From the NCBI GenBank assembly GCA_964606415.1, contig CAZSGN010000088.1:1-10601 (forward strand): a stretch of DNA of 10,601 nt, given 5' to 3'. The DNA is from CAZSGN01 sp964606415. GTDB lineage: Bacteria; Bacteroidota; Bacteroidia; Bacteroidales; JBBRXJ01. This document shows, piece after piece, positions 1 to 6,466 of this stretch (the first letter of the stretch is position 1; the number at the start of each line of letters is the position of its first letter). The position numbers and the translations under genes were made by a program. Below the pieces are notes generated by a model. It did no database searches and was not told the origin of the DNA. It saw only the letters and a list, made by a program, of their open reading frames with translations.

Positions 1-84
1 AATCTGCAAAGTCTTAATAATTAGTGTTTTATATGTTATTGCGAAACTTTTGTTATTAATGAAACAAATATTGATTGTTTTATT

Positions 85-717
85 GTGAGTCGTTATATTA
101 AACAGTTGATTTCCGGTGGCGAGCATCAGTCTCAGGATTTTAAATTTGAGATTTCAGATGCCAGGCGGATTGCCCGTTCACTGGTTGCTTTTGCCAATAC
201 TGATGGTGGGCGGTTGTTGCTTGGGGTAAAAGATAATGGGGCCATAGCTGGTGTCAGGAGCGAAGAAGAGTATTTTATGCTTGAAGCTGCTGCCGGGATG
301 TATTGCAAGCCCGCTATATCATTTAAGGTTAATCGTTTTTTTGTAGATCGAAAGACGGTTCTTGAGGTTTTGGTATCAAAAAGCGAAGGTGTTTGGTATT
401 ATGCAAAGGATAATCAGGATCAATGGAAAGTTTATATAAGAGTGAATGATCAGAATTTTCTTGCCAATGGGGTATTGCTGAAAGTCTGGGCACGAAAAAA
501 TAATCCTGATCGCGGGAGCCTTGTGCGGTATTCCGAAAAGGAACAACTTTTGTTTGCTTACCTTAATGAACATGGTTTTATAACGATGTCACGTTTCTGT
601 AAAGTGGCAAAAATATCCAGAAAGCTTGCTGAACGGGTTCTTGTGGATCTGATCAGCATAGATCTTGTTGATATTTGTTTTACAGAGACAGGGACTTATT
701 ATTGCCTTCCCGGCTAA
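85..717 (+). CDS. AlbA_2 (Schlafen-type) domain protein with C-terminal winged-helix-like region
   Basis: A 210-aa protein. Residues 10-130 match the AlbA_2/Schlafen putative nucleic-acid (or nucleotide) binding domain: GEHQSQDFKFE (12-22) followed by AFANTDGGRLLLGVKDNG (35-52), the hallmark 'AFANT-GG-L-GV-D-G' block. Residues 148-205 are helical then beta (SEKEQLLFAYLNEHG, then a helix pair and a short strand pair) and resemble a winged helix. The family is usually annotated as a putative transcriptional regulator or ATP-binding protein; no target is known to me. Start: GTG at 85 is the only standard start codon after an in-frame TAG at 22-24. No Shine-Dalgarno is visible, which is normal in this phylum. 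The gene converges on the SDR gene with only 7 bp between the stops and has no visible terminator. Family assignment is confident; the biological role is unknown. Confidence 0.85.
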   Translation: MSRYIKQLISGGEHQSQDFKFEISDARRIARSLVAFANTDGGRLLLGVKDNGAIAGVRSEEEYFMLEAAAGMYCKPAISFKVNRFFVDRKTVLEVLVSKSEGVWYYAKDNQDQWKVYIRVNDQNFLANGVLLKVWARKNNPDRGSLVRYSEKEQLLFAYLNEHGFITMSRFCKVAKISRKLAERVLVDLISIDLVDICFTETGTYYCLPG

Positions 718-724
718 AAAACTA

Positions 725-1441
725 CTATAGACGTTTGATCAGATGGAAAGGCATTGTTTTTAACATGAAGGCAATCCATTTCCATCTTTTTGTAACGTAA
801 ATGACTTTATTCTTTGAACGGAGTCCTTTGTAAATTTGGCGGGCAGTTTTCTCCGGGGAAGCTATCCAGAAAAGATGGTCTCCGCCGATCATATCTGTAT
901 CAACAAATCCTGGTCTGATATCTGTTATTATTACCCGCGTTTTTTCTTTGTATGATTTTGCATTCAGAGCTTCAAGGTATGCAATCTGGTATGCTTTTGA
1001 TGAACTGTATGCCGGAGCATACCGGTTGCCCCTGATGCCCGCGATAGATGATATGCATGCAATATGTCCGCCTCCCTGGCTGGCAAACATCTTGTACGCC
1101 CAGCTTAAGATACCTGTAATCCCTTCAACATTTGTGCGAATTGTTTTTTTTTCTGTTTCCCAGTTAAGTTGATGATTGATATATCCTATACCCGTAGCAA
1201 TAATGAGTAAATCTAATCCCCCCAGATCTTTAATTAGTTCCTGGATTCGCTCAATGGCTTTGCGGCGGTATTGCACATTTAATTGCCTATAGATAATATT
1301 TTTGGGGTATTGTTTTTGAATATTTTTTAATTTATTTCCCCGTCTGGCAGCAATTCCTACCTGGTATCCTTTTTTTATAAGCTCTATGCATAGTGCTTTG
1401 CCTATGCCTGAGCTGGCTCCAATAATAATTGCTTTAGGCAT
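725..1441 (-). CDS. short-chain dehydrogenase/reductase (SDR family)
   Basis: A 238-aa classical SDR, presumably an NAD(P)H-dependent cytosolic oxidoreductase. The Rossmann nucleotide-binding motif is GASSGIG (8-14). A basic pair, AARR (31-34), after strand beta-2 suggests a preference for NADP(H). The catalytic set is N104 (in RTNVEG), S132 (in CISSIAG) and Y145-SSS-K149; the SDR sequence PGFVDTDM lies at 177-184. The substrate cannot be read from sequence. The basic, hydrophobic C-terminus (KRWKWIAFMLKTMPFHLIKRL region) suggests membrane association, as in other short SDRs of this type. I chose the ATG at 1441 (MPKAIII...) over a TTG three codons upstream because it places the Rossmann strand at the usual distance from the N-terminus. 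It lies 11 bp after purE on the same strand and is probably cotranscribed with it. Confidence 0.9.
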   Translation of the reverse strand: MPKAIIIGASSGIGKALCIELIKKGYQVGIAARRGNKLKNIQKQYPKNIIYRQLNVQYRRKAIERIQELIKDLGGLDLLIIATGIGYINHQLNWETEKKTIRTNVEGITGILSWAYKMFASQGGGHIACISSIAGIRGNRYAPAYSSSKAYQIAYLEALNAKSYKEKTRVIITDIRPGFVDTDMIGGDHLFWIASPEKTARQIYKGLRSKNKVIYVTKRWKWIAFMLKTMPFHLIKRL

Positions 1442-1452
1442 AAATGGCAAAA

Positions 1453-1959
1453 CTAATTGGTTTTGTAATCGTACTTGACCTCTTTTAGTTCGCTATTGGC
1501 TTTTTCTATTTTATTTTTTAATCCGGATTGGAAGTTTTTTAAGCTTGCTGTAATTTTTTCATCACTCAGAGCAAGTATTTGTGTAGCCAGGACGGCAGCA
1601 TTTTGAGCGCCATTAATTCCTACGGTAGCAACGGGGATGCCTGGGGGCATTTGAACAATGGAAAGTAATGCATCCATCCCATCCAGGGATGCTTTGATGG
1701 GGACACCGATAATTGGAATTTTGGTCATGGCTGCCAAAACTCCTGGCAAGTGTGCGGCCATTCCTGCTGCTGCAATAATGATCTTAATACCTCTGTCTTC
1801 AGCATTCCGGGCAAACTTTTCTACTGCTTCGGGTGTACGGTGTGCAGATAATGCATTGATTTCAAAAGGTATTTCCATCTCATTAAGGAATGCTGCTGCT
1901 TTCTCCATGACAGGGAGGTCTGAGGTGCTCCCCATGATAATGCTTACGATTGGTTTCAT
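1453..1959 (-). CDS. purE: N5-carboxyaminoimidazole ribonucleotide mutase (class I PurE)
   Basis: A 168-aa protein of the normal class I PurE length. The enzyme converts N5-CAIR to CAIR in de novo purine synthesis and normally works with PurK as CAIR supplier. The motifs are GSTSDL (10-15, phosphate binding), SAHRTP (38-43, carrying the catalytic histidine H40), AGMAAHLPGV (65-74) and GINGAQNA (114-121). The open frame runs 36 codons further upstream, but that stretch covers the promoter region and is unlike any PurE; MKPIVSIIMGSTSD is the expected N-terminus, so the ATG at 1959 is the start. The lysine-rich tail after residue 135 is common in this family. The gene is divergent from hpt, with a strong Bacteroidota-type promoter in the 55-bp spacer. 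purK is not in the window. Confidence 0.96.
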   Translation of the reverse strand: MKPIVSIIMGSTSDLPVMEKAAAFLNEMEIPFEINALSAHRTPEAVEKFARNAEDRGIKIIIAAAGMAAHLPGVLAAMTKIPIIGVPIKASLDGMDALLSIVQMPPGIPVATVGINGAQNAAVLATQILALSDEKITASLKNFQSGLKNKIEKANSELKEVKYDYKTN

Positions 1960-1991
1960 TTTTGGTATACTTTTTATATTTTTATGCGATA

Positions 1992-2023
1992 CAAATATAA
2001 GAAAAAAAGCGGGTATGTTTAAA
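1992..2023 (-). promoter_or_regulatory. Bacteroidota-type promoter of purE
   Basis: On the minus strand, TTTA (2023-2020) is followed after 20 bases by TATATTTG (1999-1992). This fits the Bacteroidetes primary sigma consensus TTTG-N19/21-TAnnTTTG: a perfect -7 element and 3 of 4 bases in the -33 element. The predicted transcription start is near 1985, about 26 bases before the purE ATG. The -33 element lies inside the first codons of the divergent hpt gene. Confidence 0.6.
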
Positions 2024-2578
2024 AAGGATGAAGTAAGGGTTGATGATATTTTGTTCGAAAAATTCATTGATACTTTTGAAATACAAGAGGTTGTTAAAGA
2101 AATAGCAACTAAAATTAATACTGATTATCAAACCGGAACACCATTAATTGTTCCGGTTTTGAATGGGGCATTTATTTTTGCTGCTGATCTTATTCGGCAT
2201 TTATGGGTGGATTGCCAACTTTCTTTTATTAAAGCTACATCTTATGATGGAACAAATTCTGGGGATATTCAGAAGAAGTTTGGACTGGATTTGCCCGTGG
2301 CAGGCAGACAGATTATTATTGTTGAGGATATAGTTGATTCCGGAAATACGCTTTGTTATCTGCAGCAGGAGATGGAGCGTATTGGGGCTGAAGATGTAAA
2401 AATTGCATCTTTATTATTTAAGCCAAAGGCCTGTGTGAATGATGTAAAAATTGACTATCTTGGCAGAAATATTGACAATAAATTTGTTGTCGGTTATGGT
2501 ATGGATTATAATGGCTTAGGTCGTAATTTACCAGCAATTTATCAAGCTAGAGATGATGTGGGGAAAGTCATGGATTAA
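2015..2578 (+). CDS. hpt: hypoxanthine phosphoribosyltransferase
   Basis: A 187-aa purine salvage enzyme: hypoxanthine (often also guanine) + PRPP gives IMP (GMP) + PPi. The type I phosphoribosyltransferase PRPP loop is IIVEDIVDSGNTL (101-113) with the acidic pair E104-D105. ATSYDG (74-79) is the flexible catalytic loop, K137 in FKPKA is the purine-contacting lysine, and VVGYGMDYNGLGRNLP (158-173) is the C-terminal Mg/purine segment. The open frame continues 119 codons upstream, but that part lies antisense to purE and has no HPRT character. The ATG at 2015 gives the usual family length. Transcription diverges from purE. Upstream, TATATTTT (1975-1982) is a 7-of-8 match to a -7 element without a clear -33 box. 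Together with PurE and Adk it makes this an IMP/AMP-centred neighbourhood. Confidence 0.96.
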   Translation: MFKKDEVRVDDILFEKFIDTFEIQEVVKEIATKINTDYQTGTPLIVPVLNGAFIFAADLIRHLWVDCQLSFIKATSYDGTNSGDIQKKFGLDLPVAGRQIIIVEDIVDSGNTLCYLQQEMERIGAEDVKIASLLFKPKACVNDVKIDYLGRNIDNKFVVGYGMDYNGLGRNLPAIYQARDDVGKVMD

Positions 2579-2616
2579 CAAAAACATTTGTCTGTAATGT
2601 GTGTTTTATTTGTTAT

Positions 2617-2644
2617 GCTGGTTTTAAAATCAGTCAAAACCGGT
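2617..2644 (+). other. weak hairpin downstream of hpt
   Basis: GGTTTT (2620-2625) pairs with AAAACC (2636-2641) across a 10-base loop. Outward the stem extends by T-G, C-G and G-T pairs. It lies about 40 bases after the hpt stop. It is not followed by a clean T tract, so it may be a weak terminator, an RNA-stability element or chance. Confidence 0.22.
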
Positions 2645-2725
2645 TAATTTAGAGGGGCTTGTTGATTTTCAAAAGCAGCAAATCCCGAACTTGAACATTA
2701 TAGATCAACCCTTTGATTTTATGGA

Positions 2726-2733
2726 TAGGTTTG
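2726..2733 (+). promoter_or_regulatory. possible -7 element of an adk promoter
   Basis: TAGGTTTG matches the Bacteroidetes -7 consensus TAnnTTTG exactly. It would start transcription near 2740, giving a leader of about 57 bases before adk. No TTTG-like -33 box is seen 19-21 bases upstream, so support is partial. The surrounding hpt-adk spacer (2579-2797) contains no convincing gene. Confidence 0.3.
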
Positions 2734-2797
2734 AGTTTTTAAAACCATTATTGGTGAATTTTAGCAAACGAAATATTAACTAAAAATAGAAAATAAA

Positions 2798-3373
2798 ATG
2801 CTGAACATTGTTTTATTTGGGCCTCCCGGTGCCGGGAAAGGTACGCAGGCAGAGAAAATCATTGAAAAGTACCAATTAAATCATCTTTCAACTGGTGATT
2901 TGCTTCGTAGCGAGATTGCTCAAAAAACCAAACTGGGACTGGAAGCTAAAAGCTATATGGATAAAGGTGAACTGGTACCTAATGAAGTTGTTATTGGGAT
3001 GATTGAGTCTAAATTAAACCGGAATAAAGAGGGTAATGGTTTTATTTTTGATGGATTCCCGCGGACGACAGCACAAGCGAAGGCTTTGGATCAATTACTT
3101 GAAAATAATAACACTTCCATTAATGTGATGATCTCTCTGGAGGTGGAACATGATGAGCTAGTGAAGAGATTGCTTAATCGAGCTAAGGACTCTGGCCGGG
3201 AAGATGATAAAGATGAAATGATTATTGAAAACCGTATTAACGTTTATAATAGTGAAACCAAGCCAGTTATTGATTATTATGATCAACAGGGTAAATATTC
3301 TCCTGTTAATGGCATGGGAGATATTGATGAGATATTTAGTAGTATATGCGAAGTGATTGATAAACAAAAATAG
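2798..3373 (+). CDS. adk: adenylate kinase
   Basis: A 191-aa cytosolic kinase catalysing ATP + AMP = 2 ADP, essential for adenylate balance. It has the P-loop GPPGAGKGT (8-16), the NMP-binding segment STGDLLR (31-37), and DGFPRT (85-90) at the start of the CORE strand with its AMP/ATP-contacting arginine. The lid is short: R128 in LLNRAKDSGREDDKDE, with R134 and R146 as further lid/transfer arginines. There is no zinc-binding four-cysteine lid. This length and lid type are those of short adenylate kinases. The start is the ATG at 2798, one residue before the first beta strand. There is no Shine-Dalgarno, only an A-rich leader, which is typical here. The gene is followed by a strong intrinsic terminator before obgE. 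Confidence 0.97.
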   Translation: MLNIVLFGPPGAGKGTQAEKIIEKYQLNHLSTGDLLRSEIAQKTKLGLEAKSYMDKGELVPNEVVIGMIESKLNRNKEGNGFIFDGFPRTTAQAKALDQLLENNNTSINVMISLEVEHDELVKRLLNRAKDSGREDDKDEMIIENRINVYNSETKPVIDYYDQQGKYSPVNGMGDIDEIFSSICEVIDKQK

Positions 3374-3396
3374 ATTATTGCGTTTTGATAATATTT

Positions 3397-3429
3397 GATC
3401 ACCTGGAATTCCGGGTGATCTTTTTTTTT
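3397..3429 (+). terminator. intrinsic terminator after adk
   Basis: A 10-bp stem (GATCACCTGG at 3397-3406 with CCGGGTGATC at 3411-3420, one G-T wobble) closes on an AATT tetraloop and is followed directly by nine T residues (3421-3429). It begins 23 bases after the adk stop and ends 18 bases before the obgE ATG. This is a textbook rho-independent terminator for adk transcripts. Confidence 0.92.
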
Positions 3430-3447
3430 ATATTATATATATTTTAT

Positions 3448-4224
3448 ATGGCCGGGAATAATTTCATTGATTATGTTAAGATCTACATGCGATCCGGAAA
3501 AGGGGGTGGTGGATCGACACATTTTCTTCGAACAAAAAGCAATGCAAAAGGCGGCCCGGATGGAGGAAATGGCGGACGAGGGGGGCATATTATTCTTAGA
3601 GGTAATGAGCATTTATGGACTTTACTCCATTTAAAATACCGTAAGCATGTCATTGCTGATAATGGTGAAAGTGGTAGTCGTAGTTTAATGACCGGTGCTG
3701 ACGGGCATGATCAGATCGTGGAGGTGCCGCTTGGAACTATTGTTAGGAATGATGATACGGGCGAAGTCCTGGCTGAAATTACCAGGCATGGTGAAGAAAA
3801 GCATATATTATCCGGTGGAAGAGGAGGAATGGGGAATGCTTTTTTTAAATCTTCTACTCATCAGACACCGCGGTTTTCTCAACCAGGGGAGGAGGGTATG
3901 GAATTAGCTTGTGTTTTAGAATTAAAAGTGCTTGCTGATGTTGGACTGGTGGGGTTTCCCAATGCCGGAAAATCCACGCTGCTTTCGGTTTTAAGTGCCG
4001 CAAAGCCTAAGATCGCGGATTATGAATTTACGACTCTTACGCCTCATCTTGGCATTGTTTCCTACCGGGATAACCGTTCTTTTGTGATGGCTGATATCCC
4101 GGGAATTATTGAACAGGCCCATTTGGGAAAAGGTTTAGGATTGCGATTTTTAAGGCAACTTGAGCGAAATGTTGGACGGCTTTTTATGAGTACGGCCGAA
4201 TCGAAGAGGATGGTAGATGAATAA
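3448..4224 (+). CDS. obgE: Obg-family GTPase ObgE, N-terminal part, ended by a premature in-frame stop
   Basis: 258 residues covering most of ObgE, a GTPase that binds the 50S subunit and acts in ribosome assembly and stress control. Residues 1-160 are the glycine-rich Obg fold (FIDYVKIYMRSGKGG, GGPDGGNGGRGG, LSGGRGGMGN). The G domain follows: G1/P-loop GFPNAGKST (169-177), switch I FTTLTPHLG (194-202) and G3 DIPG (216-219). The frame then meets TAA at 4222-4224, before the G4 and G5 motifs. These follow downstream in the same frame to 4440, so the intact gene would span 3448-4440 at 330 sense codons, close to normal family length. I chose the ATG at 3448 (MAGNNFIDYV); the 21 codons upstream run through the terminator. 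As written the product lacks guanine-specificity motifs and would be non-functional. Either the gene is broken here or the sequence has an error. Confidence 0.9.
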   Translation: MAGNNFIDYVKIYMRSGKGGGGSTHFLRTKSNAKGGPDGGNGGRGGHIILRGNEHLWTLLHLKYRKHVIADNGESGSRSLMTGADGHDQIVEVPLGTIVRNDDTGEVLAEITRHGEEKHILSGGRGGMGNAFFKSSTHQTPRFSQPGEEGMELACVLELKVLADVGLVGFPNAGKSTLLSVLSAAKPKIADYEFTTLTPHLGIVSYRDNRSFVMADIPGIIEQAHLGKGLGLRFLRQLERNVGRLFMSTAESKRMVDE

Positions 4225-4440
4225 TATAAGAATTTGATTCAGGAGCTTAGAAATTATAATCCGCAACTTTTGGATAAGAAAATGGTTGTTGCCATTTCTA
4301 AATGTGATATGCTGGATGAGGAATTGAAAGCAGAGATTAAGAAACAATGGGCTGATGAGTCTTTTGTTTTCATCTCTTCGGTGGCACATAAAGGCTTAGA
4401 AGAGTTAAAAGATAAACTATGGGATGCATTAAATGAATAA
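4225..4440 (+). pseudogene. obgE: C-terminal remainder of ObgE after the in-frame stop
   Basis: Seventy-one codons in the same frame as the upstream obgE part, starting YKNLIQELRN right after the TAA. They carry the Obg G4 motif as ISKCD (residues 284-287 for SKCD in full-gene numbering), then SSVAHKG (G5, 310-316), and end in the usual LKDKLWDALNE helix. A separate translation start is possible only from weak codons (TTG at 4234) or from an internal ATG at 4282. A free G4/G5 fragment has no known function, so it is best read as the second half of an interrupted gene. It keeps Obg-like sequence up to its proper stop, so decay is recent or only apparent. Confidence 0.8.
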
Positions 4441-4445
4441 ATGTT

Positions 4446-5051
4446 ATGTTAGATTTCCTGATTAATCTTGATGAAGAAATTTTTTTATTTCTAAATGGCC
4501 TGCATAGCCCATTCTGGGATCAGGTAATGTGGATGGTGAGTTCAAAAACTTTCTGGATACCTTTTTATGTTGTTCTTGCCGGATGGATTGTTTATCGCTA
4601 TCGCAAGGCGTCATGGTTAGTATTACTTGCCATTGGACTTCTTATTTCCGCGGCTGATCATACTTCTGTTCATTATTTTAAAATGGTTTTTGAACGGTAC
4701 AGGCCTTCACAACAAGAAGCACTAAAGGATTTAGTGCATATAGTGAATGACTATCGCGGTGGTGCTTATGGATTTGTTTCTTCGCATGCGGCCAATACAT
4801 TTGCTTTGGCAGCTTTTACAGCTTTGATATTTAGGATAAAATGGTATACCTGGGGAATTTTCTTTTGGGCTGCTTTTGTTTCTTATAGTCGCATTTATCT
4901 TGGCGTGCATTTTCCTTTTGATATTATTGGAGGGGCTTTATTGGGGATGTTGCTGGGTTGGTTGTTTTATTTGCTGGTTCTTCTTCTTAATAAACGTTTT
5001 TTGCATTATCAATCATTAACTTCGCCTGGGCATGTTCGTGGTTCGCAGTGA
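4446..5051 (+). CDS. PAP2-family membrane phosphatase
   Basis: A 201-aa integral membrane protein with the full type 2 phosphatidic-acid phosphatase signature: K79-x6-R86-P87 (KMVFERYRP), VSSH at 111-114 (motif 2, catalytic histidine H114) and SRIYLGVHFPFD at 148-159 (motif 3, H155 and D159). Hydrophobic segments lie around 37-50, 57-70, 117-130, 135-147 and 160-181. The family dephosphorylates lipid phosphates such as undecaprenyl pyrophosphate, phosphatidylglycerol phosphate or lipid A; the substrate here cannot be told from sequence. Bacteroidota undecaprenyl-diphosphatase or lipid A phosphatase roles are both possible. The gene starts 5 bp after the obgE stop and overlaps lplA by 20 bp, so the three genes are probably cotranscribed by proximity rather than by shared pathway. 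Confidence 0.92.
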   Translation: MLDFLINLDEEIFLFLNGLHSPFWDQVMWMVSSKTFWIPFYVVLAGWIVYRYRKASWLVLLAIGLLISAADHTSVHYFKMVFERYRPSQQEALKDLVHIVNDYRGGAYGFVSSHAANTFALAAFTALIFRIKWYTWGIFFWAAFVSYSRIYLGVHFPFDIIGGALLGMLLGWLFYLLVLLLNKRFLHYQSLTSPGHVRGSQ

Positions 5052-5994
5052 GATAACCGATCCATTTTTCAATCTTGCTTTGGAAGATTATTTTTTGACC
5101 CATTGCCAGGATAATTATCTTTTGTTGTATCGGAACGAATGCTCTGTTATTGTTGGACGGAACCAAAATCTTTTTAAGGAGGTTAATTTGCCCTATATTC
5201 AGCAAAATAAAGTTCGTCTGGCACGAAGAATAACGGGGGGAGGGACGGTTTTTCATGATAAGGGAAATCTTAATTTTGCCTTTATTGAGAATATGGCAGA
5301 GAAAGGAAAAATAAATTATGAGCGTTATCTGAATCCACTTATTGCTTTTTTAAAGATGCTGGGTATTGATGCTTCTCTTATGAATAAAAACAGTATTGTT
5401 ACCTCCGCGGGTAAAGTATCCGGGAATGCGCAGCATGTTCATAAAGAAAGGGTGCTGCATCATGGGACAATGTTATTGAATGCGGATATGACATTTTTGA
5501 AAAACACCTTGCATTATGGGCAACGGAATATTCAGGATAAGGCAGTGGCATCTGTTCCTATGAAGACCAAAAATTTATTCGATTTTTTTGAGGAAGACTG
5601 GCATTACGATCGTTTTGTGGATGCTTTGACTTTGTTTCTTTCTGAGAACGGGTTTAACCTTGATTATGAATTTAATCTGGATGCGATTGATTCTGCTTTA
5701 ATCCGGAAGCGTCAGGAATGGCTTTGTTCCTGGAAATGGGTCTTTGCCAGGTCTCCTCAGTTTGAATTGACTGCCAGGTTGCCTGTGAATAAACATGATC
5801 ATTTAATTATGCTCCATGTAGAAAAAGGTATTATTCGGTTTGTAAAAGGAGAACACTTAAATAAAAATGAAAAAGCAGCCCTTAAACAGCTTGAGGGAAA
5901 TGTATTTTTACCTCATAGGGTAGAACAAGTCTTACATGATCAACCTTTACTTAGAGAAAAAAAAGACGAGATTATTCAATGTTTTTTTGGTTAG
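5032..5994 (+). CDS. lplA: lipoate-protein ligase A
   Basis: A 320-aa enzyme, close to the two-domain E. coli-type LplA. It activates free lipoate with ATP to lipoyl-AMP and transfers it to lysines of E2 subunits and GcvH. The BPL/LPL catalytic domain spans about 1-245. RRITGGGTVFHD (65-76) is the lipoate/adenylate-binding loop, GKVSGNAQ (127-134) holds the catalytic lysine K128, and HHGTMLLN (143-150) is a conserved strand. The C-terminal 250-320 segment (LPVNKHDHLIMLHVEKGIIRF...) looks like the accessory domain needed for lipoate activation. The ATG at 5032 begins directly with the family-typical 'FNLALEDY' region by residue 13-20 and overlaps the PAP2 gene by 20 bp. The stop overlaps the convergent secreted-protein gene by 4 bp. 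Confidence 0.93.
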   Translation: MFVVRSEITDPFFNLALEDYFLTHCQDNYLLLYRNECSVIVGRNQNLFKEVNLPYIQQNKVRLARRITGGGTVFHDKGNLNFAFIENMAEKGKINYERYLNPLIAFLKMLGIDASLMNKNSIVTSAGKVSGNAQHVHKERVLHHGTMLLNADMTFLKNTLHYGQRNIQDKAVASVPMKTKNLFDFFEEDWHYDRFVDALTLFLSENGFNLDYEFNLDAIDSALIRKRQEWLCSWKWVFARSPQFELTARLPVNKHDHLIMLHVEKGIIRFVKGEHLNKNEKAALKQLEGNVFLPHRVEQVLHDQPLLREKKDEIIQCFFG

Positions 5995-6437
5995 ATTTTC
6001 TTGATAAAAGAAAGAATGCCAATAGCTGACCCGGCTTTTCCGTCTTTGAAAGAAATAAAAACATGATAAACCCCGGTTTTATTGCACTCAAAATCAAAGG
6101 ATTGTAGTATTTGGTTCTCGTATTCATTGCTTGCGATTTCACGAGATGTATCAAAAAGTTTCAGAATGCCTTCCCCTGGTGAATCTTCTGCATTACATAA
6201 AGAGAAACGGTATACAGTTCCTTTACTAAGAATCATGGAGAACTTAGCTACAGGTTCTTTTTCTCCGGGGTTTGCTGCATCCAATTCAACCACAAAATCT
6301 TTCAGATAAGTAGCATCATCACCAGCTTTTGATGCACACATGTCAACCAAAACATCCTGGGGTTGTGCTTTTATTTGAGGAATAAAAACAAGTAAACCAA
6401 TGGTCATGGTAACGATTATATGAATTTGCTTTCTCAT
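5991..6437 (-). CDS. secreted protein of unknown function, last gene of the ABC transporter cluster
   Basis: A 148-aa protein I do not recognise. The N-terminus is a clear signal peptide: MRKQ, a hydrophobic run from about 5 to 20, then a probable signal peptidase I site after IKA24, giving a mature protein starting QPQDV. The mature part reads as alternating beta strands (AKFSMILSKGTVYRFSLCN, EGILKLFD, SFDFECNKTGVYHVFISF, AIGILSF). This suggests a single beta-sandwich domain resembling the pre-peptidase C-terminal (PPC) type of fold; that resemblance is an impression only. Three cysteines (34, 81, 118) sit in the mature region, so a disulphide is possible. It lies 29 bp after the lipoprotein gene on the same strand. 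Its TAA overlaps the TAG of convergent lplA by 4 bp, leaving no room for a separate terminator. Confidence 0.75.
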   Translation of the reverse strand: MRKQIHIIVTMTIGLLVFIPQIKAQPQDVLVDMCASKAGDDATYLKDFVVELDAANPGEKEPVAKFSMILSKGTVYRFSLCNAEDSPGEGILKLFDTSREIASNEYENQILQSFDFECNKTGVYHVFISFKDGKAGSAIGILSFIKKI

Positions 6438-6444
6438 AGAGACG

Positions 6445-6460
6445 AATTTATTAATTTTTT
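6445..6460. repeat. 16-bp AT-rich direct repeat, copy 1
   Basis: AATTTATTAATTTTTT on the + strand (AAAAAATTAATAAATT in the transcript direction) occurs identically at 7407-7422. This copy lies between the lipoprotein stop and the start of the secreted-protein gene, 7 bases before the ATG, where A-rich leaders aid translation in Bacteroidota. It may be a shared leader element or low-complexity chance. Confidence 0.4.
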
Positions 6461-6466
6461 AAATAA

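Noticed and set aside
49..84. TTTG at 49-52 as a -33 promoter box for the AlbA_2 gene.
   Set aside because: No TAnnTTTG-like sequence occurs 19-21 bases downstream.
59..88. Nine-residue frame MKQILIVLL ending in TGA that overlaps the GTG start of the first gene.
   Set aside because: It is too short to separate from chance and has no ribosome-binding or attenuator structure around it.
1658..2014. 119-codon upstream extension of the hpt frame.
   Set aside because: It runs antisense through purE and the shared promoter and has no HPRT character. The ATG at 2015 gives the normal family length.
1960..2067. 36-codon N-terminal extension of purE.
   Set aside because: It covers the promoter and overlaps hpt; PurE proteins begin at the MKPIVSIIMGSTSD type of N-terminus.
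2628..2783. A 51-codon stop-free frame in the hpt-adk spacer with protein-like composition (e.g. NIIDQPFDFMDRFEF).
   Set aside because: It has no ATG/GTG near its beginning and its first usable start leaves 30 codons or fewer. It matches nothing I recognise, and its length is possible by chance. It could be a remnant but cannot be supported.
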